64,000 bases of DNA from Limnoperna fortunei (Eukaryota; Mollusca; Bivalvia; Mytilida; Modiolidae), in contig OX104125.1 of assembly GCA_944474755.1 (NCBI GenBank), positions 47,317,599 to 47,381,598 on the forward strand, written 5' to 3'. Of this stretch, positions 45,043 to 57,440 are shown one piece after another; the first letter of the stretch is position 1, and each line of letters begins with the position of its first letter. The notes below the pieces were generated by a model. That model saw only the letters and a list, made by a program, of their open reading frames with translations, did not search any database and was not told where the DNA came from. The position numbers were made by a program, and so were the translations under genes.

Positions 45043-45610
45043 TACCGTGTCCATCCGATGGGTTTTTGCTTGACAAAATGGAAAACTGCTACCGCGTTTG
45101 GTCGAGTTTATGTTCCTTTTGTAGATCTCGTATTACACTTTTTGAAAGAAACAATTATTTTCCACAGTTAATCGGCCTTTTGAAATGCGGCCGTTTTTTC
45201 ATTTTGACAGATCGATTTTCCATACTAAATTTTGACCTCGTTTTGAACGGATGTGTACGTTAGGAAAATTCCATTGTTGTCTATTCGAAATCCTTCGGGT
45301 AATGTCGTCTGCAGTTAAGGCGGGAAAAGTCTCGCGGTTTGTCCGAATACCATTGAACGTCACGAAAACAGACGAACGTTTGTAAACAACATTAGACCCC
45401 TTTACAAACAAAAATGGCTGACTTCCTATGGAAATTCGATTTATCAAAATGAAAATTCAGCCGCATTTCAAAACGCCGATTAACCCTGGAAAATAATTGT
45501 TGATTTCAAAAAGTGTAATATGAGATCTACAAAAGGAACATAAACTCGACCAAACGCGGTAGCAGTTTTCCATTTTGTCCGGCAAAAACCCGTCGGATGG
45601 ACACGGTAAT
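45043..45610. mobile_element. Foldback MITE, arms about 175 bp
   Basis: The left arm starts TACCGTGTCCATCCGATGGG and the right arm ends with its inverse, 'ggatggacacggta'. The arms also share 'aactgctaccgcgtttggtc', 'ttatgttccttttgtagatc' and 'gaaacaattattttccac' in inverted form. TA lies at both outer edges, consistent with a TA target. The central 210 bp holds an 82-codon minus frame (45199-45447) of no recognised family. It belongs to the Tc1/mariner-like or another TA-targeting group; unresolved. Confidence 0.9.
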
Positions 45611-45644
45611 ATTTAGTATATAATACTGCCAATAAAAATAATAT

Positions 45645-46733
45645 TTATAGACTGCACAGATAAATAGGCGATATAGCATTGTAACAGTTAATGAAATAGG
45701 CTGCACAGATAAATAGGTGGTATGGCATTGTAACAGTTAATGAAATAGGTTGCACAGATAAATAGGCGATATGGCATTGTAACAGTTAATGAAATAGGCT
45801 TCACAGATGAATAGGAGATATAGCATTGTAACAGTTAATGTAGTAGGCTGCACAGATAAATAGGCGATATGGCATTGTAACAGTTAATAAAATAGGCTGC
45901 ACAGATAAATAGGCGATATGGCATTGTAACAGTTAATGAAATAGGATGCACAGATAAATAGGCGATATGGCATTGTAACAGTTAATGAAATAGGTTGCAC
46001 AGATAAATAGGCGATATGGCATTGTAACAGTTAATGAAATAGGCTTCACAGATAAATAGGAGATATAGCATTGTAACAGTTAATGAAGTAGGCTGCACAG
46101 ATAAATAGGCGATATGGCATTGTAACAGTTAATAAAATAGGCTGCACAGATAAATAGGCGATATGGCATTGTAACAGTTAATGAAATAGGCTGCACAGAT
46201 AAATAGGCGATATGGCATTGTAACAGTTAATGAAATAGGCTGCACAGATAAATAGGCGATATATTATTGTAACAGTTAATGAAATAGGCTGAACAGATAA
46301 ATAGGTGATGTGGCATTTTAACAGTTAATGAAATAGGCTGCACAGATAAATAGGCGATATAGCATTGTAACAGTTAATGAAATAGGCTGCACAGATAAAA
46401 AGGCGATATAGCATTGTAACAGTTAATGAAATAGGCTGCACAGATAAATAGGCGATATGGCATTGTAACAGTTAATGAAATAGGTTGCACAGATAAATAG
46501 GTGATATGACATTGTAACATTTATTGAAATAGGCTGCACAGATAAATAAGCGATATATCATTGTAACAGTTAATGAAATAGGCTGCACAGATAAATAGGC
46601 GATATGGCATTGTAACAGTTAATGAAATAGGCTGCACAGATAAATAGGCGATATAGCATTGTAACAGTTATTGAAATAGGCTGCACAGATAAATAGGTGA
46701 TATTGCATTGTAACAGTTAATGAAATAGGCTTT
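45645..46733. repeat. 49-bp tandem array, about 22 units
   Basis: Units 'ataggctgcacagataaata', 'ggcgatatggcattgtaaca' and 'gttaatgaa' repeat at 49 bp. A rarer variant, 'ggcttcacagat.aataggag', occurs at 45797 and 46042, exactly 245 bp (five units) apart. This indicates duplication of a five-unit block. The array starts 35 bp after the foldback MITE. Confidence 0.96.
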
Positions 46734-46990
46734 CTATAATGGTTACTGATTCCACCATAAGCCTAGACTAGAGAATTAGAAATTTTCAACATGAACAATG
46801 CTAAATTCGATCGATGTTTGACATCCCGACCACTAAAATATCGATTTCGATCTGAGTTCAATACATTCACTGGAATGACATATCTCTAACTCAAAATAAG
46901 TTGCGGCTGTGGCGGATGTGAGCAATGATAGGGTTAAATATATTTATATTTTTTGCTAAAACACTGAAGAGCAATTTCAAAATTATTATA
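46734..46990. other. No feature seen
   Basis: Short AT-rich interval between array and SINE. Confidence 0.5.
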
Positions 46991-47116
46991 TTTAAATATT
47001 AAGGTAGTCGTCTACTATTGATCGCATGGTTTGTCAACACTGAGGTTGCAGGTTGCACGCCATGATATAGTTGAACGATCACTTAAAATGGCGTGGAACA
47101 CCATTCAAACCAAAAT
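46991..47116 (+). mobile_element. Internally deleted SINE, forward
   Basis: The head 'aaggtagtcgtctactattg', 'tcaacactgaggttgcaggtt' (B-box) is joined directly to the tail block 'acgccatgatatagttgaac' and '.aatggcgtggaacaccattc'. The central 'ctccggcttcc' part is deleted. Confidence 0.8.
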
Positions 47117-49156
47117 TATATTTAAGTGCAAGAACTTGGTCAACCCCTAGGAAATATTTATGTTGTACGTGTTATACGTTTATCTGAGTGATAATTGTGT
47201 TTGAGAGCCACGGCTTTGTCCTTTATCTTCTTATTAACTATTGAACTTATGACTTAGGGTTTTTTGTCGTTTTGCTAATTAGTTTTCCGAGTTGTAATGA
47301 AATAACGTGGTTCAAACACATAGAAGGGTGTTTTTATGTTCAGTTTTGTTCAATAGACTTTAAAATTTATTGTCATCTTGTTTTCAATTAATGTCAGAGT
47401 TCATTTGATTTTCAAAGTAATATTTTTTTCTGCAGGAGTTAAATCAGGCACATGCAGAAAATTAAAACGATTATCAAACTGGTAGTTTGGTCTTTTAGAA
47501 ATCTAACGCCAGAGAGAACTATTCCGTATTTTATTATAAGTACAAGAAAGTAATGATCGACATATTAAATTTCAGATTGGGATAGATCAATTAGTAAGAA
47601 ATTAATTACAACGCCCAAGGAAAGTACAGCAGTCTCGAGATTGGATGTATTATTATGCTATGACTGTATTGTAATGAAAGTTTTAGTTAATAATTCTTGT
47701 TATAAATAAAAAATACTTAAGTAATTGTTCAGTTACATCACTGAAATTCAATTTCCTGTCTCTTGAAGCATTCTCCTGGGTAACTTCAGCCATATTTTTG
47801 ACAGGAAGTACAACTATTGCAATGCATTATGGTAAAACCGTCTTGATAGTGTACCACATGATCACATTTAAGCTGTTTCATCTGTCACCTGTCGAGTATT
47901 GTCATACCATAGAGCAAAGAGGGCATCTCTTTGGAAGTTTTTAGAAGCATTATAAAAACATGTAAACGGATTAATATCAATTTCTTTCTTTGAAAACGAT
48001 AAACTCGTGTTATATCTTTTAAGATTAAGACTAAAGCAAAGGCAAATGGTGGATTGTAATAGGAATAATTTCACGTTTTTTTCGTGCAAAATATTTTGTG
48101 AATGCAGAGTTAGAAATCAGCATGAGCATAGATTTGTTGCCAATATCCCACAATTCAGTTGTGAATTTCCCAGGATAGGTATGACAAGAGACTTAAAGTG
48201 TCAATTAAATGAGAATCTCACTTAAAATTCAGGTCACAACAATTCCTGTTATAACTTTCGTAATGAACCCAATTTATTGCCTCTGTTGGTAATTAGCTCT
48301 CGCGTCAACCTATACTTTAACACTTTTATTCCGTAGGCCATGCGAATACTATTTTTATCTTAAATCAGGAATGATTAAAAGAGAGAACTTAGAATTGCAG
48401 TAATGACGTCTGTTATATTCTCAGCCTGCAATTTGACCAAGTCTTGATTAGACGAAACGCGTGTCTCGTGTAGCGAATGTTTTGACCTTGAAATATTTTA
48501 CGACTTTAATTTGTTTAATTGTTCATTCAAAACGAGGCATGGGTCGTTTACACAAACAATTGTTTTGATGAAAGGTTGTATTAGGCATTTCTTTACGAAT
48601 ATTTAAAAAGACTTGTAGGCACATTTGAGTAACTCATTGTGATGGTCCTTAATAATAAAGATACTATTGTTGTCTCGACAATTATTATTTTCACACGAAT
48701 CGGACAGAATATCCTTCATAATGCTAAATATGTCGATTGCAGTCTCGTTTGATGTGTAATATATAAGGAGTAGTGTATTTTAAGGACATGATACGACAAA
48801 ACAATTGTATCCGTTAACATGCGCGTGAACGTAACCTTTTCCCAAACGTTTTCGTGACAATCAAATCTCTCTCTTTCTCTATACGCAGACTATGCAAATT
48901 GGATGAACTGTTTTAATAATTAAAACTTATATTTTATGCAAAATTTATCCGGTTCACGTTAGTGCTACAGATTTTACTTTAACTACTCTTGTATTCATTT
49001 GACTTTATTTAAATTAAATGGTTGAAATCTTTGTTCTTTCAACAGTCATGAAAGTGATACATTTTATTTGTGTGTTCGAAATACAGTAAACTATTGGTCT
49101 GTCCGGTTTGGATATTTCCATCATACTTACTTGATGTTGACACTGGTTTTATCTAT
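47117..49156. other. No gene recognised
   Basis: A 73-codon minus frame at 47868-48089 ends FQRDALFALWYDNTRQVTDE, less AT-biased than usual, but I recognise nothing in it. At 48447-48470 'gattagacgaaacgcgtgtc' looks like a fragment of a dispersed repeat. No other feature. Confidence 0.4.
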
Positions 49157-49265
49157 TACTTCGTTTGACGCATCATTAGTTATCTATGACATATTTAAGG
49201 ATTGTTTTCAATTGCTGGTAAGATTATTGGATATAAACGACTTTAGGTCAATTTACGCTGAATAA
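49157..49265. repeat. Dispersed repeat (partner 54558-54635; 30-bp echo at 49742)
   Basis: 'aaggattgttttcaattgct', 'attattggatataaacga' and 'caatttacgctgaataa' recur at 54558-54635. The first 30 bp ('cgtttgacgcatcatta.tt' and 'atctatgac') recur at 49744-49774, so they flank the intervening 550 bp as direct repeats. Confidence 0.7.
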
Positions 49266-49271
49266 ACCGTG

Positions 49272-49336
49272 AAATAACTGAAAAATTGCCGAAAGTGGCG
49301 TGAAACATCATTCAAACAAACAAACAAACAAACATT
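49272..49336 (+). mobile_element. SINE tail fragment, forward
   Basis: 'aactgaaaaattgccgaaag', 'tggcgtgaaacatcattc' and a five-fold (AAAC) tail: the last 65 bp of the SINE. Confidence 0.8.
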
Positions 49337-50007
49337 TCATAATTGACTTTACTTCCGAACACGCAAAAAGTTCCTCTACATCCAGTGGTCACGCAACGTC
49401 CTTCTTTGTTATGGTGACGTCACATGAAATGAGTTTTTAAAGATCGATTTAGATCTTGCAAAAAAATAGTATGACATTTTTTTGTTATTTTTAAATATAA
49501 CATTTTTTTTTATCGATGCAACTTTATTTTAAGTCATTCTTTAAAATTAATTTTAGTGCCCTTCTTTATTCACTTTGTTACAGGTTTTTGACGATATCAA
49601 CTTCCGGACGAAAAAAGTTAATATCAGCATTAAGCAGATTTTGATCACGTGATTTCATTTTGATCACATGACACGTAATTGCCGTAGAGCTCACCGCTCT
49701 TCGCAGACAGCTTCGCTGCCCGCTACGAGCTGTGATCGCTAGTATCGTTTGACGCATCATTAATTATCTATGACGTTTAATCGTTTAATCTTTTTATCAT
49801 ATTCTTCCGTCAATAAGTATAATATAATAATATCTTTAATTGTCAAATAAACATATATGTTTGTGACAAAACCAAATACATAATATTGAACAAAGAAAAA
49901 AAATATGAAAATTAAACCTCTTCTGATTTGCATATTTGGTTCAGTGATTAGGACAATAAGCGGTATAAAGTAAATGTACAAAAGCGGATTTTAGGTGGTT
50001 ATACCAG
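49337..50007. other. No gene recognised; hairpin-prone patch at 49585-49745
   Basis: A GC-richer stretch at 49684-49740 ('gagctcaccgctcttcgcag', 'cagcttcgctgcccgc') is full of short inverted repeats. The 60-codon minus frame there is not convincing. Confidence 0.4.
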
Positions 50008-50090
50008 CGTGTTTTAAGTGTATGATCTCAGCATACTTTAAGTTGGAGATGTCAGCGTGTTTTAAGTTGGAGATGTCAGCGTGCATCTTC
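50008..50090. repeat. 28-bp repeat, 3 units
   Basis: 'cagcgtgttttaagttggag' plus 'atgt' occurs three times, with the first unit diverged. Confidence 0.8.
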
Positions 50091-50229
50091 CTTTATCAGA
50101 AAAACAGAGGATGCTTACATTTTGTAATTGTTGTAATGCTGGTTACGCTTAATATTGTCTGTTTATACTGCATTTTGATATTGATTGACCACTAAAATTG
50201 AAATGTATAGTTATATATTTTATCAGTTA

Positions 50230-50320
50230 AGGCTTAAAATGGTTAAAACAAGGTCAATATTGGATTCCGCTGCACAGTAGTCAAGTCCAATATTGACCTG
50301 GTTTTGACCAGTTTAAGCCT
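50230..50320. mobile_element. Hairpin element, arms about 40 bp
   Basis: 'aggcttaaaatggttaaaac' pairs with 'gttttgaccagtttaagcct', and 'aggtcaatattgga' pairs with 'tccaatattgacct'. The loop is 'ttccgctgcacagtagtcaag'. It is the same general type as the hairpin at 36772. Confidence 0.85.
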
Positions 50321-50325
50321 GTTTT

Positions 50326-50587
50326 TGTAATTTTAGTACTGTTGCGATTTATCGTCACCCAAACGTTGTTTTAGACAAATCAAAAAACACGCAAAATTCA
50401 ATTCATTTAATAATATACAATTGATTACTTTGATATAGGTCGCTATCAGAATATATCAGCCTGAGAAAATGAAATATTCAACAAGCCGCTAAGCTAGCAG
50501 TGCACAAACATTTCCATATTTATATGTAATTTTAGTACTGTTGCGATTTATCGTGACACGAAAGTTGTTTTAGACCAATCAAAAAAT
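50326..50587. repeat. 60-bp direct repeat pair
   Basis: 'gtaattttagtactgttgcg' and 'atttatcgt.ac.c.aa.gttgttttaga' occur at 50326-50388 and 50525-50587. The first copy touches the hairpin at 50230-50320, so an ancestral site may have been duplicated around inserted DNA. Confidence 0.75.
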
Positions 50588-51152
50588 TATATTCATGTAA
50601 TAAAACGTTTTATCGTTTAACGCGATATTAATTACCTATCTCGTTTTATCTTTGACGAGGTTTTGACTGTGTGACGTACAACGGATTTCAGAATTAATAC
50701 GTCGTGTATATCATAACTAAAATAATAAACGAATGTAATCGTCACTTCAAGATCAATCATTGAAGTATTTATAGATAACTTTAATTTGAAAATATAAAAA
50801 TCTGCTTTGAAGTTAATTAAAAAATGAGTTTTCCTTTTGAAATTAAATATCACAAAGTAGCTAGTTGATCTTCTTTAATCTACATGTTCGGCCCCATATT
50901 ATGCTTGTTTCAGAATTCTCGTTTAACTAATTCTTAGCTAGTCATTATTCAATCTTCTCAAGTGTTAACAAATTTGATTTCAGGGTCATTTGTTAAGTTT
51001 AAAGGAAGTAAACAGCTTGGCACTTTGATTTGTCGAGAATCTCTTGATGTATTTAAAGACAAATACGCCAACGGTTTTAAATTGTGTTTTGTATTGCAAA
51101 CGTTCGAGTAGTAGCATCTATTATTGAAAGATTAAATTGCTTGTGTTACTAC

Positions 51153-51199
<47 letters not shown>

Positions 51200-52171
51200 G
51201 TAAATAAGTAAATAAATAAATAAATAAATAAATAACTTGCAGATCAAACTTACTAGTAAGTTTCCGAGAATAAACTGCTGTACAAGCATAATTCGATTCA
51301 AAACAAAATAACTACGGATGTCAACTACTTACTCCTCAGGAGCATCTGAGTTCACAATGGGTGTAAACGTTTATTTTCGGTAATTCACGATGTATGAGCG
51401 AGGTCGTTATCAATCAAGTATTTGTTATGACGTCATCTGTTTATCGATTGTGTATTACTTCTTTGTTTAATGTCAACTTACATATGTAACGGCAATATCA
51501 TATAGTGGGTAACGTCAAGATCAGAACATATAAAAAGTACTAGCTGTTTAAAAGGAGGTCCCTAGAAATTATGAAAATAACAGGTAGGTTGATAGGTGGG
51601 TGGATGTGAAGCAAACACGTCTACAATTACTTTATTTTTAGATCGTTTGATATATTTAAATATTTTTCAAAAACATAATTTTAGATTTTCATTATAAATT
51701 CTTAAAAAAAATAAATGAAAATTTGGTTTTTTAATCAAATTCCAATTTATGCTTTGCGTCATGGAATTGCAACTTGTTATTTACTGCACACTGTTTAGAA
51801 AATAAGCAAAATTTTCAGTTTGTTGTTTTTTTAATTCTTGTATTAAGGTTGTTTTTCTGTTAATGATATTGTTTAGTAAAATCTAAAATGTTGTGAAAAA
51901 ACGTGAAAAAGGGGATAACTTAATGTTTTAGCACATTATTCGTTTAATTAATGCAATTACTGGACCAACAAATACATCGTATATAATCTAATATAACTGG
52001 TCATTCAGTACATGAGTTTAAGTTAGGTGAAGTTGAAATCTGCAGTTAATGTCGTCAAATGCCATGAGATAGATTAATTACAACCGGCATGGGGCCTCGG
52101 TGGTCATGTGTGATAGATTAACTGCCATACATTGCAGGTATAAAAGGACTTCACTTTTGTATTGCTAGACA
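50588..52171. other. No gene recognised; ATAA microsatellite
   Basis: A (AAAT)n run with two 'aagtaaataagt' interruptions occupies 51151-51233. The remainder is AT-rich without a recognisable frame. Confidence 0.6.
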
Positions 52172-52503
52172 GTTGTTGTATGTCAATAAAGACAGTTATA
52201 GCCCTTGTTGTATGTCCATAAATACAGTTATAGCCCTTGTTGTATGTCAATAAAGACAGTTGTGGCCCTTGTTGTATGTCAATAAAGACAGTTATAGCCC
52301 TTGTTGTATGTCAATAAAGACAGTTATGGCCCTTGTTGTATGTCAATAAAAACAGTTATAGCCCTTGTTGTATGTCAATAAAGACAGTTATAGCCCTTGT
52401 TGTATGTCAATAAAGACAATTATGGCCCTTGTTGTATGTCAATAAAGACAGTTATAGCCCTTGTTGTATGTCAATAAAGATAGTTATAGCCCTTGTGGTA
52501 TGT
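52172..52503. repeat. 32-bp tandem array, about 10 units
   Basis: 'gcccttgttgtatgtcaata' plus 'aagacagttata' repeats at 32 bp with one or two changes per unit. Confidence 0.95.
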
Positions 52504-53039
52504 TAATAACTAAACATATATTTCCGAAAGCGATTACAGTCTGGTGAACTATAATTAACTGTATTACGCATTGGTCTTGTATACGTGTAACAGTAAAATA
52601 AGAACGGTAGTAAAATTAGTTACCTGGACTTTTGTTACTAGTAAAAGAAGTCCATGTTACTCAATTTCCTAGTTAGATTGGGTCCTCGGACCTATTTTCC
52701 TATGTAGAATAGCCCTATCTTAGTAAAATAAGTCCGATACTTTTTCTCGTAGGAATATTGGGTACGTGACTTGTTAATGTACTGATTGATAGATTCTGGG
52801 TTGTAAAAACATAAAATTACATCAAATGAATTTTTAAAATTTGGTTATTGGTATAATTGTGATATAAACAAAAAACACTCTTCATCAAATTTATTATTTT
52901 GCAGTATGTGAAGTAAATTTAATATATTTAGCATATTGAAAACAGAAATGTACTTTAATATAATTATTATTTGAAAATATTAGATACATTTTATATATAG
53001 TAGGAAATAGGAATGATTGCATACAATTGTTTATTTAAG
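52504..53039. other. No gene recognised
   Basis: AT-rich. Phrases such as 'actagtaaaa.aagtcc' recur loosely here and at 53480-53950, an irregular simple-sequence tendency. Confidence 0.4.
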
Positions 53040-53176
53040 GATTAACTACAAAAAATATTTTCTCCATCGAGGGATAACAAAATTTCCGTTTTGCACATTG
53101 CGTAGCGGATTATATTAAATGTGCACAACGGAAATTTTGTTATACCTCGATGGAGAAAATATTTTTTGTAGTTAAT
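53040..53176. mobile_element. Near-perfect hairpin element, arms about 58 bp
   Basis: 'attaactacaaaaaatattt' and 'tctccatcgaggg' pair with 'cctcgatggagaaaatattt' and 'tttgtagttaat'; 'aacaaaatttccgtt' pairs with 'aacggaaattttgtt'. The loop includes 'cacattgcgtagcggatt'. A half-copy ('aaccacaaaaaatattttct', 'ccatcagtattct') lies at 54771-54805, and weaker similarity is at 19482 and 19740. Confidence 0.92.
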
Positions 53177-54390
53177 ACTTATAAATAAATTCAAACAATA
53201 GAATAAACTCAACAATTTTATTTTTGTAACTAGACATTTTTGAAAAAGGAGATCAATACAAAAACTGTTAGTTTCCCGTGGAGTAATATATGACGTCAAA
53301 TGGCGCGTGTCTCCATGACGATCAAATTTGTTTTCCATCCTCTGATAGAAAATATTTTCCGGCCAATCAAAAGTCAGTATTCTAACAAAATTTATTTATT
53401 GTTACTTGTAACCATTATTAGAGATAGGTTTGTCATTTTCTAAGAATGAGCCTATCAAATAAATCCCCAGGACTATTTATACTGATAAAATATTTCTAGG
53501 CTTTAACAGTAAAATTAGTTCGGTTGTAAATTAAGTCCCCCAGACTATTTTTACTAGTAAAATATTTCTAATCTACAGATTTTATTAGTTAAATCGTAAA
53601 ACGACCAATTTTTTATAACCAATTTTTATTACCCTAATTTATATATTACTCTGAAGGGATTAAAAAGTGTTCATCATTAAAAAATCATCCTTGTGAATTG
53701 ATATTTTGCAATGTTACTTAAATAAGTGAGAAGTGAATAGAATTCATTTTATAATTCCTAAATATTAAAAATAGTTCACATTATGAGAATATTACTATGA
53801 AAATTGATACTAGGACTAGATTTACTAGGAAAATTTATTCCAGGACTAGATTTACTAGGCATGGAATATTTTAACTAGGAAAATTAGGAAACTCGGACTA
53901 AATTTCCTAGAAATATTAGTCTGTCCGGACTAATTTTACCAGGACTAATTTATCGCTTACATACGCACCCATTCCAAGCAATATAACATTGAACTTTAAC
54001 CTATTTGACAGGAGTATTATAGACAAGTAATTGAAGTATGCGTAAGATTAAAAATTTCTAAGGGTTTTTAATCGTCACAAAAAAAACGTAAATAAACAGT
54101 TCAATTCTTCACATGAGTTATAAACGATAAATGTATAAACGCTATGCAATATATTGTAGCTTGCATTGAGCGTTAGTTGCTTATTTCTGTTTGTCGATAA
54201 TCATTTTTATTATTAGTTTTATCGTTAAATACAACCTGTAATGTATTATCAGTGGGATAGAATGTCTCTCTTGCATACATATTAATTCATTATATTTTTT
54301 TATATATTATGACCTATACACTTACCCTTGTCTTTATGTTGGATTAGATTGAAATTGACATATACTTTTGAAATAATTCATGAAGGGTAT
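53177..54390. other. No gene recognised
   Basis: Irregular motif-rich AT sequence ('ggactagatttactagg' and relatives at 53460-53950). No unit length could be fixed. Confidence 0.4.
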
Positions 54391-54525
54391 GATGTTGTAC
54401 TTATTTACACGTGAACAGGGCCTTTATATTCGATTTTGTTTTCACCGAGCGATAGTGAGGTAGAAAATATGAATATTAAGGCCCAGCTCATGTGTAAATG
54501 AGTAAATACGCTAGGGCTCGTTTTC
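54391..54525. mobile_element. Imperfect hairpin element
   Basis: 'gtacttatttacacgtgaac' and 'agggccttt' pair loosely with 'aaggccc.gctcatgtgtaaat' and 'gagtaaatac'. The turn is 'accgagcgatagtgaggt'. It resembles the hairpin at 57702-57830 in both arms. Confidence 0.65.
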
Positions 54526-54557
54526 AATAACCAAATAAGGTACGAATATGTATTATG

Positions 54558-54635
54558 TTTATTTAAGGATTGTTTTCAATTGCTGGTTAGATTATTGGAT
54601 ATAAACGAATTTGGGTCGATTTACACTGAATAATA
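54558..54635. repeat. Dispersed repeat, second copy of 49180-49265
   Basis: 'tttaaggattgttttcaatt', 'gattattggatataaacgaa' and 'tttacactgaataa' match the first copy with about one change in twelve. Confidence 0.75.
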
Positions 54636-55867
54636 TTTGCAATTCACAATTTTAATGTCGTCACTTGTTGTTTGCGGAAGAATTCATGTAAAGTCAACGT
54701 CATCAATACATCTTATTATGACATCACAATCAGTCACGTGCTAAAAAACCAAGTTAGGTTATTAAGGATTAACCACAAAAAATATTTTCTCCATCAGTAT
54801 TCTCAAAAAATTTATTTATTACAAAATAACCAACTTTGCTCATGTATTGAGTATTTAAACGAAATTAAAATATATGACAATCTTTTTCCCCTTATCTCAA
54901 TTTATATTTTATTGAAGGAATGAAAAGTGATTATCATAAATAAAATTTATGTTTTGTTAATTTAAATTTTTTTACATGCTATTTCTGTTTACTGGGAATA
55001 GAATTATTTCTATGAGATATAATTCGTTTTATAAGATACAATTCGTTTTATAACACAACTGATAAGTTCTTGTATACGTATGTTTATTATTCCTAAAAAT
55101 TTTAGTGTCTGACTTATGTTCCTTAATAGTGAAAATAGTCTATTTTATCATAATTTGATTACTATTTGTTTATAGTAGTATGGGTTTCCGGACTAATATT
55201 ACCAGACTAATCGCTTACAAATTCTGGCAATTTAACAATTAAGGTTTAAGTCGGGTTTACACCAAGCATGCGCAGTGATGTTCGAATCGCTACCTAAGTG
55301 TGGACGATCTAATCATCAATTGTAGAGGCTAATTACCATAGCCATGGCCCCTTAAATTTGAAAGGAGATCAGATGTTCATCTCCAATGAAAAATTGTGTC
55401 TACAGCGATTTGTAATCAAAGTTGAAGGTAGAGTAATTTTGATTGTAATCGGTTTTCATCAACTAAATTTAAATCAGATAATGATCGTTAAAATATGATT
55501 ACTAAATGTATTGTTATCACAAAAGCATAATGTGTGTCACACAATCATGACCCAGAGATAAAAAAAGGAATTAAAAAAAAAGATGGTAACATGTGCCCAA
55601 ATTCAAGGGACAATTACAAATTCGGATTAAGAAAAACATATACAACACGAAATAAAAGCCAAAAAATGCAAAAACAAAGCGAGTAAGCAGCACCTGCCTC
55701 TAATTAGACACCTGTCGAGTTACTCATTCTCATGTCTGGGAAAAAGTCAAATCAAGGAATAGGAAAGAGTATCAATGATTCAACGGAAACGTCCGATCGT
55801 ACTTGAGAGATATAAAATAACTGAAAAATCTTTAAATGACAATCGCTTTATTTAAAAGACAATAGAT
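54636..55867. other. No gene recognised
   Basis: Includes the partial hairpin copy at 54771-54805. The 83-codon frame at 54672-54923 reads through it and is not convincing. Confidence 0.45.
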
Positions 55868-56235
55868 ACTTGACACCGAGTCCTGAGTGATCGCATTTAG
55901 TGGAAAATCTGTCGCAAATTGACACTGAGTCGTGAGTGATCGCATTAAGTGAAAAATCTGCCGCAAATTGACATCGAGTCCTGAATGATCACATAAAGTG
56001 ACAAATCTGTCGCAAATTGTCACCGAGTCCTGAATGATTGCATAAAGTGACAAATCTGTCGCAAATTGACACCGAGTCCTGAATGATCATCGCATACAGC
56101 GACAATTCAGTCGCAAATTGACACCAAGTCCTGAGTGAACGCATTAAGTGACAAATCTGTCGCAAATAGACACCAAGTCGTGAGTGATCGCATTAAGTGA
56201 CAAATCTTTCGCAAATGGACTTGAAGTTGAAGACG
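55868..56235. repeat. 49-bp tandem array, about 7 diverged units
   Basis: 'tgtcgcaaattgacaccgag' and 'tcctgaatgatcgcataaag' plus 'tgacaaatc' repeats at about 49 bp (e.g. 55981 to 56030). It is unrelated in sequence to the 49-bp array at 45645. Confidence 0.93.
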
Positions 56236-56394
56236 TTTGTATTAAGCGATAAATATGGTGCGTATTGACACGGAAGCCTCGTCCTTATAAAGCAACAAAG
56301 CGGACGCGCATTGACACTATGTAAGCGTCCTGACTAAAACTACAATTATGGCACACATTGACATCACTTTGTTTATGTATTAAGAACCCTTAGT

Positions 56395-56605
56395 TGAGTA
56401 GTTAGTCATCTGCACAGAAATAGTGGCATGTTAACACAGCAGTAGGTAGTTCGCGCCCTAATGCGGGAAGGATATGCTCGATTCCAAATTAAACTCACAA
56501 GATATTCATTTTTCTTGATAAAGGTATTCTCCGGCTTTCTCCTCGAATAAAACTGAACGCCATGATATAACAAAACAATTGCTAAACGTGGCTTTTAATT
56601 CCGTT
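56395..56605 (+). mobile_element. Very degenerate SINE, forward
   Basis: Traces of 'gtagttagtcatctgc' (head), 'gttaacacagcagtagg', 'tattctccggctttctcctcg', 'gaacgccatgatataaca' and 'attgctaaacgtggcttt' lie in the right order and spacing. An old copy. Confidence 0.55.
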
Positions 56606-57285
56606 CAAAGAAATAAACGAATTCCAGATTGCTTTACGATTTTGTATCACGTCGTGTTATCTTTTGTTATCCTTACCAGTGATTATCGTTTTACTACATT
56701 TCTTCTCGTTAAATGCAATTGCCTCGGAGAAAACTTGTTTTCATTACAATTTGAAAGAGATAATATTGTACACCAAGTTCTGTCGGGAATTCTTATCAGT
56801 AAGCTGAAAGCACCTTATTTATTCCCCAACGTTCTAATTCTCGCAATCAATTTAACGCGTAACTTGAACTGAAATCTTTGATTTACAGGTTATTATACTT
56901 AGTAAAATTAATGAACACCTTAAAGTCCTCAGTAATCATTACATTGATTTATTAAATTGAAGTTTGCTATGAATTGAACAAATGTAATCTATTTTAGAAG
57001 AGAGATATTTATACCAGAGGCACACTGGTTCCCTAAAGACCGGTATTGTTGATGATCTGACCGTTTCATACTTAGAAATAAATGTCTGTCGATTTAATTC
57101 ACAAAGTTCAAATATTGACGAGTTTTGCATACTGATGAAAAATTATCGGTGTCAAAATTATTGATGTCTCATTCAGTCAAATAGGAAAAACTATTATAAA
57201 TATGAACTATCAAATGAGTGTAAATGACCTTTATCAAGAAATCCCATATCCTGCCCGCAGTAGGGCGCGAACTAACTTCTTCGGT
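56606..57285. other. No gene recognised
   Basis: The 97-codon frame at 56579-56872 overlaps the SINE tail and has no motif I know. Otherwise AT-rich. Confidence 0.45.
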
Positions 57286-57440
57286 GTGTCCTCAGGTGGT
57301 GGATGGATGTCATGGGATGGCTCCCAGTGTGTCCCCAAGGTTGCGGATATATGTCATGGGAGGGATCCCAATGTGCCCCATTTGGTGGATAGAAGAGGCC
57401 CTGGGAGGATTCCCAGTGTCCCTAGGTGGTGGTTAGAAGA
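57286..57440. repeat. GC-rich imperfect repeat, about 3 units
   Basis: The phrases 'tcatgggatggctcccagtg', 'tcatgggagggatcccaatg' and 'cctgggaggattcccagtg' recur 50-60 bp apart, each followed by 'tgtcc/tgcccc'. This explains two overlapping frames there. Confidence 0.75.

Noticed and set aside
45066..45447. Two small genes in the 45-kb region
   Set aside because: Both frames lie in the arms or loop of a foldback MITE and have no recognisable domain.
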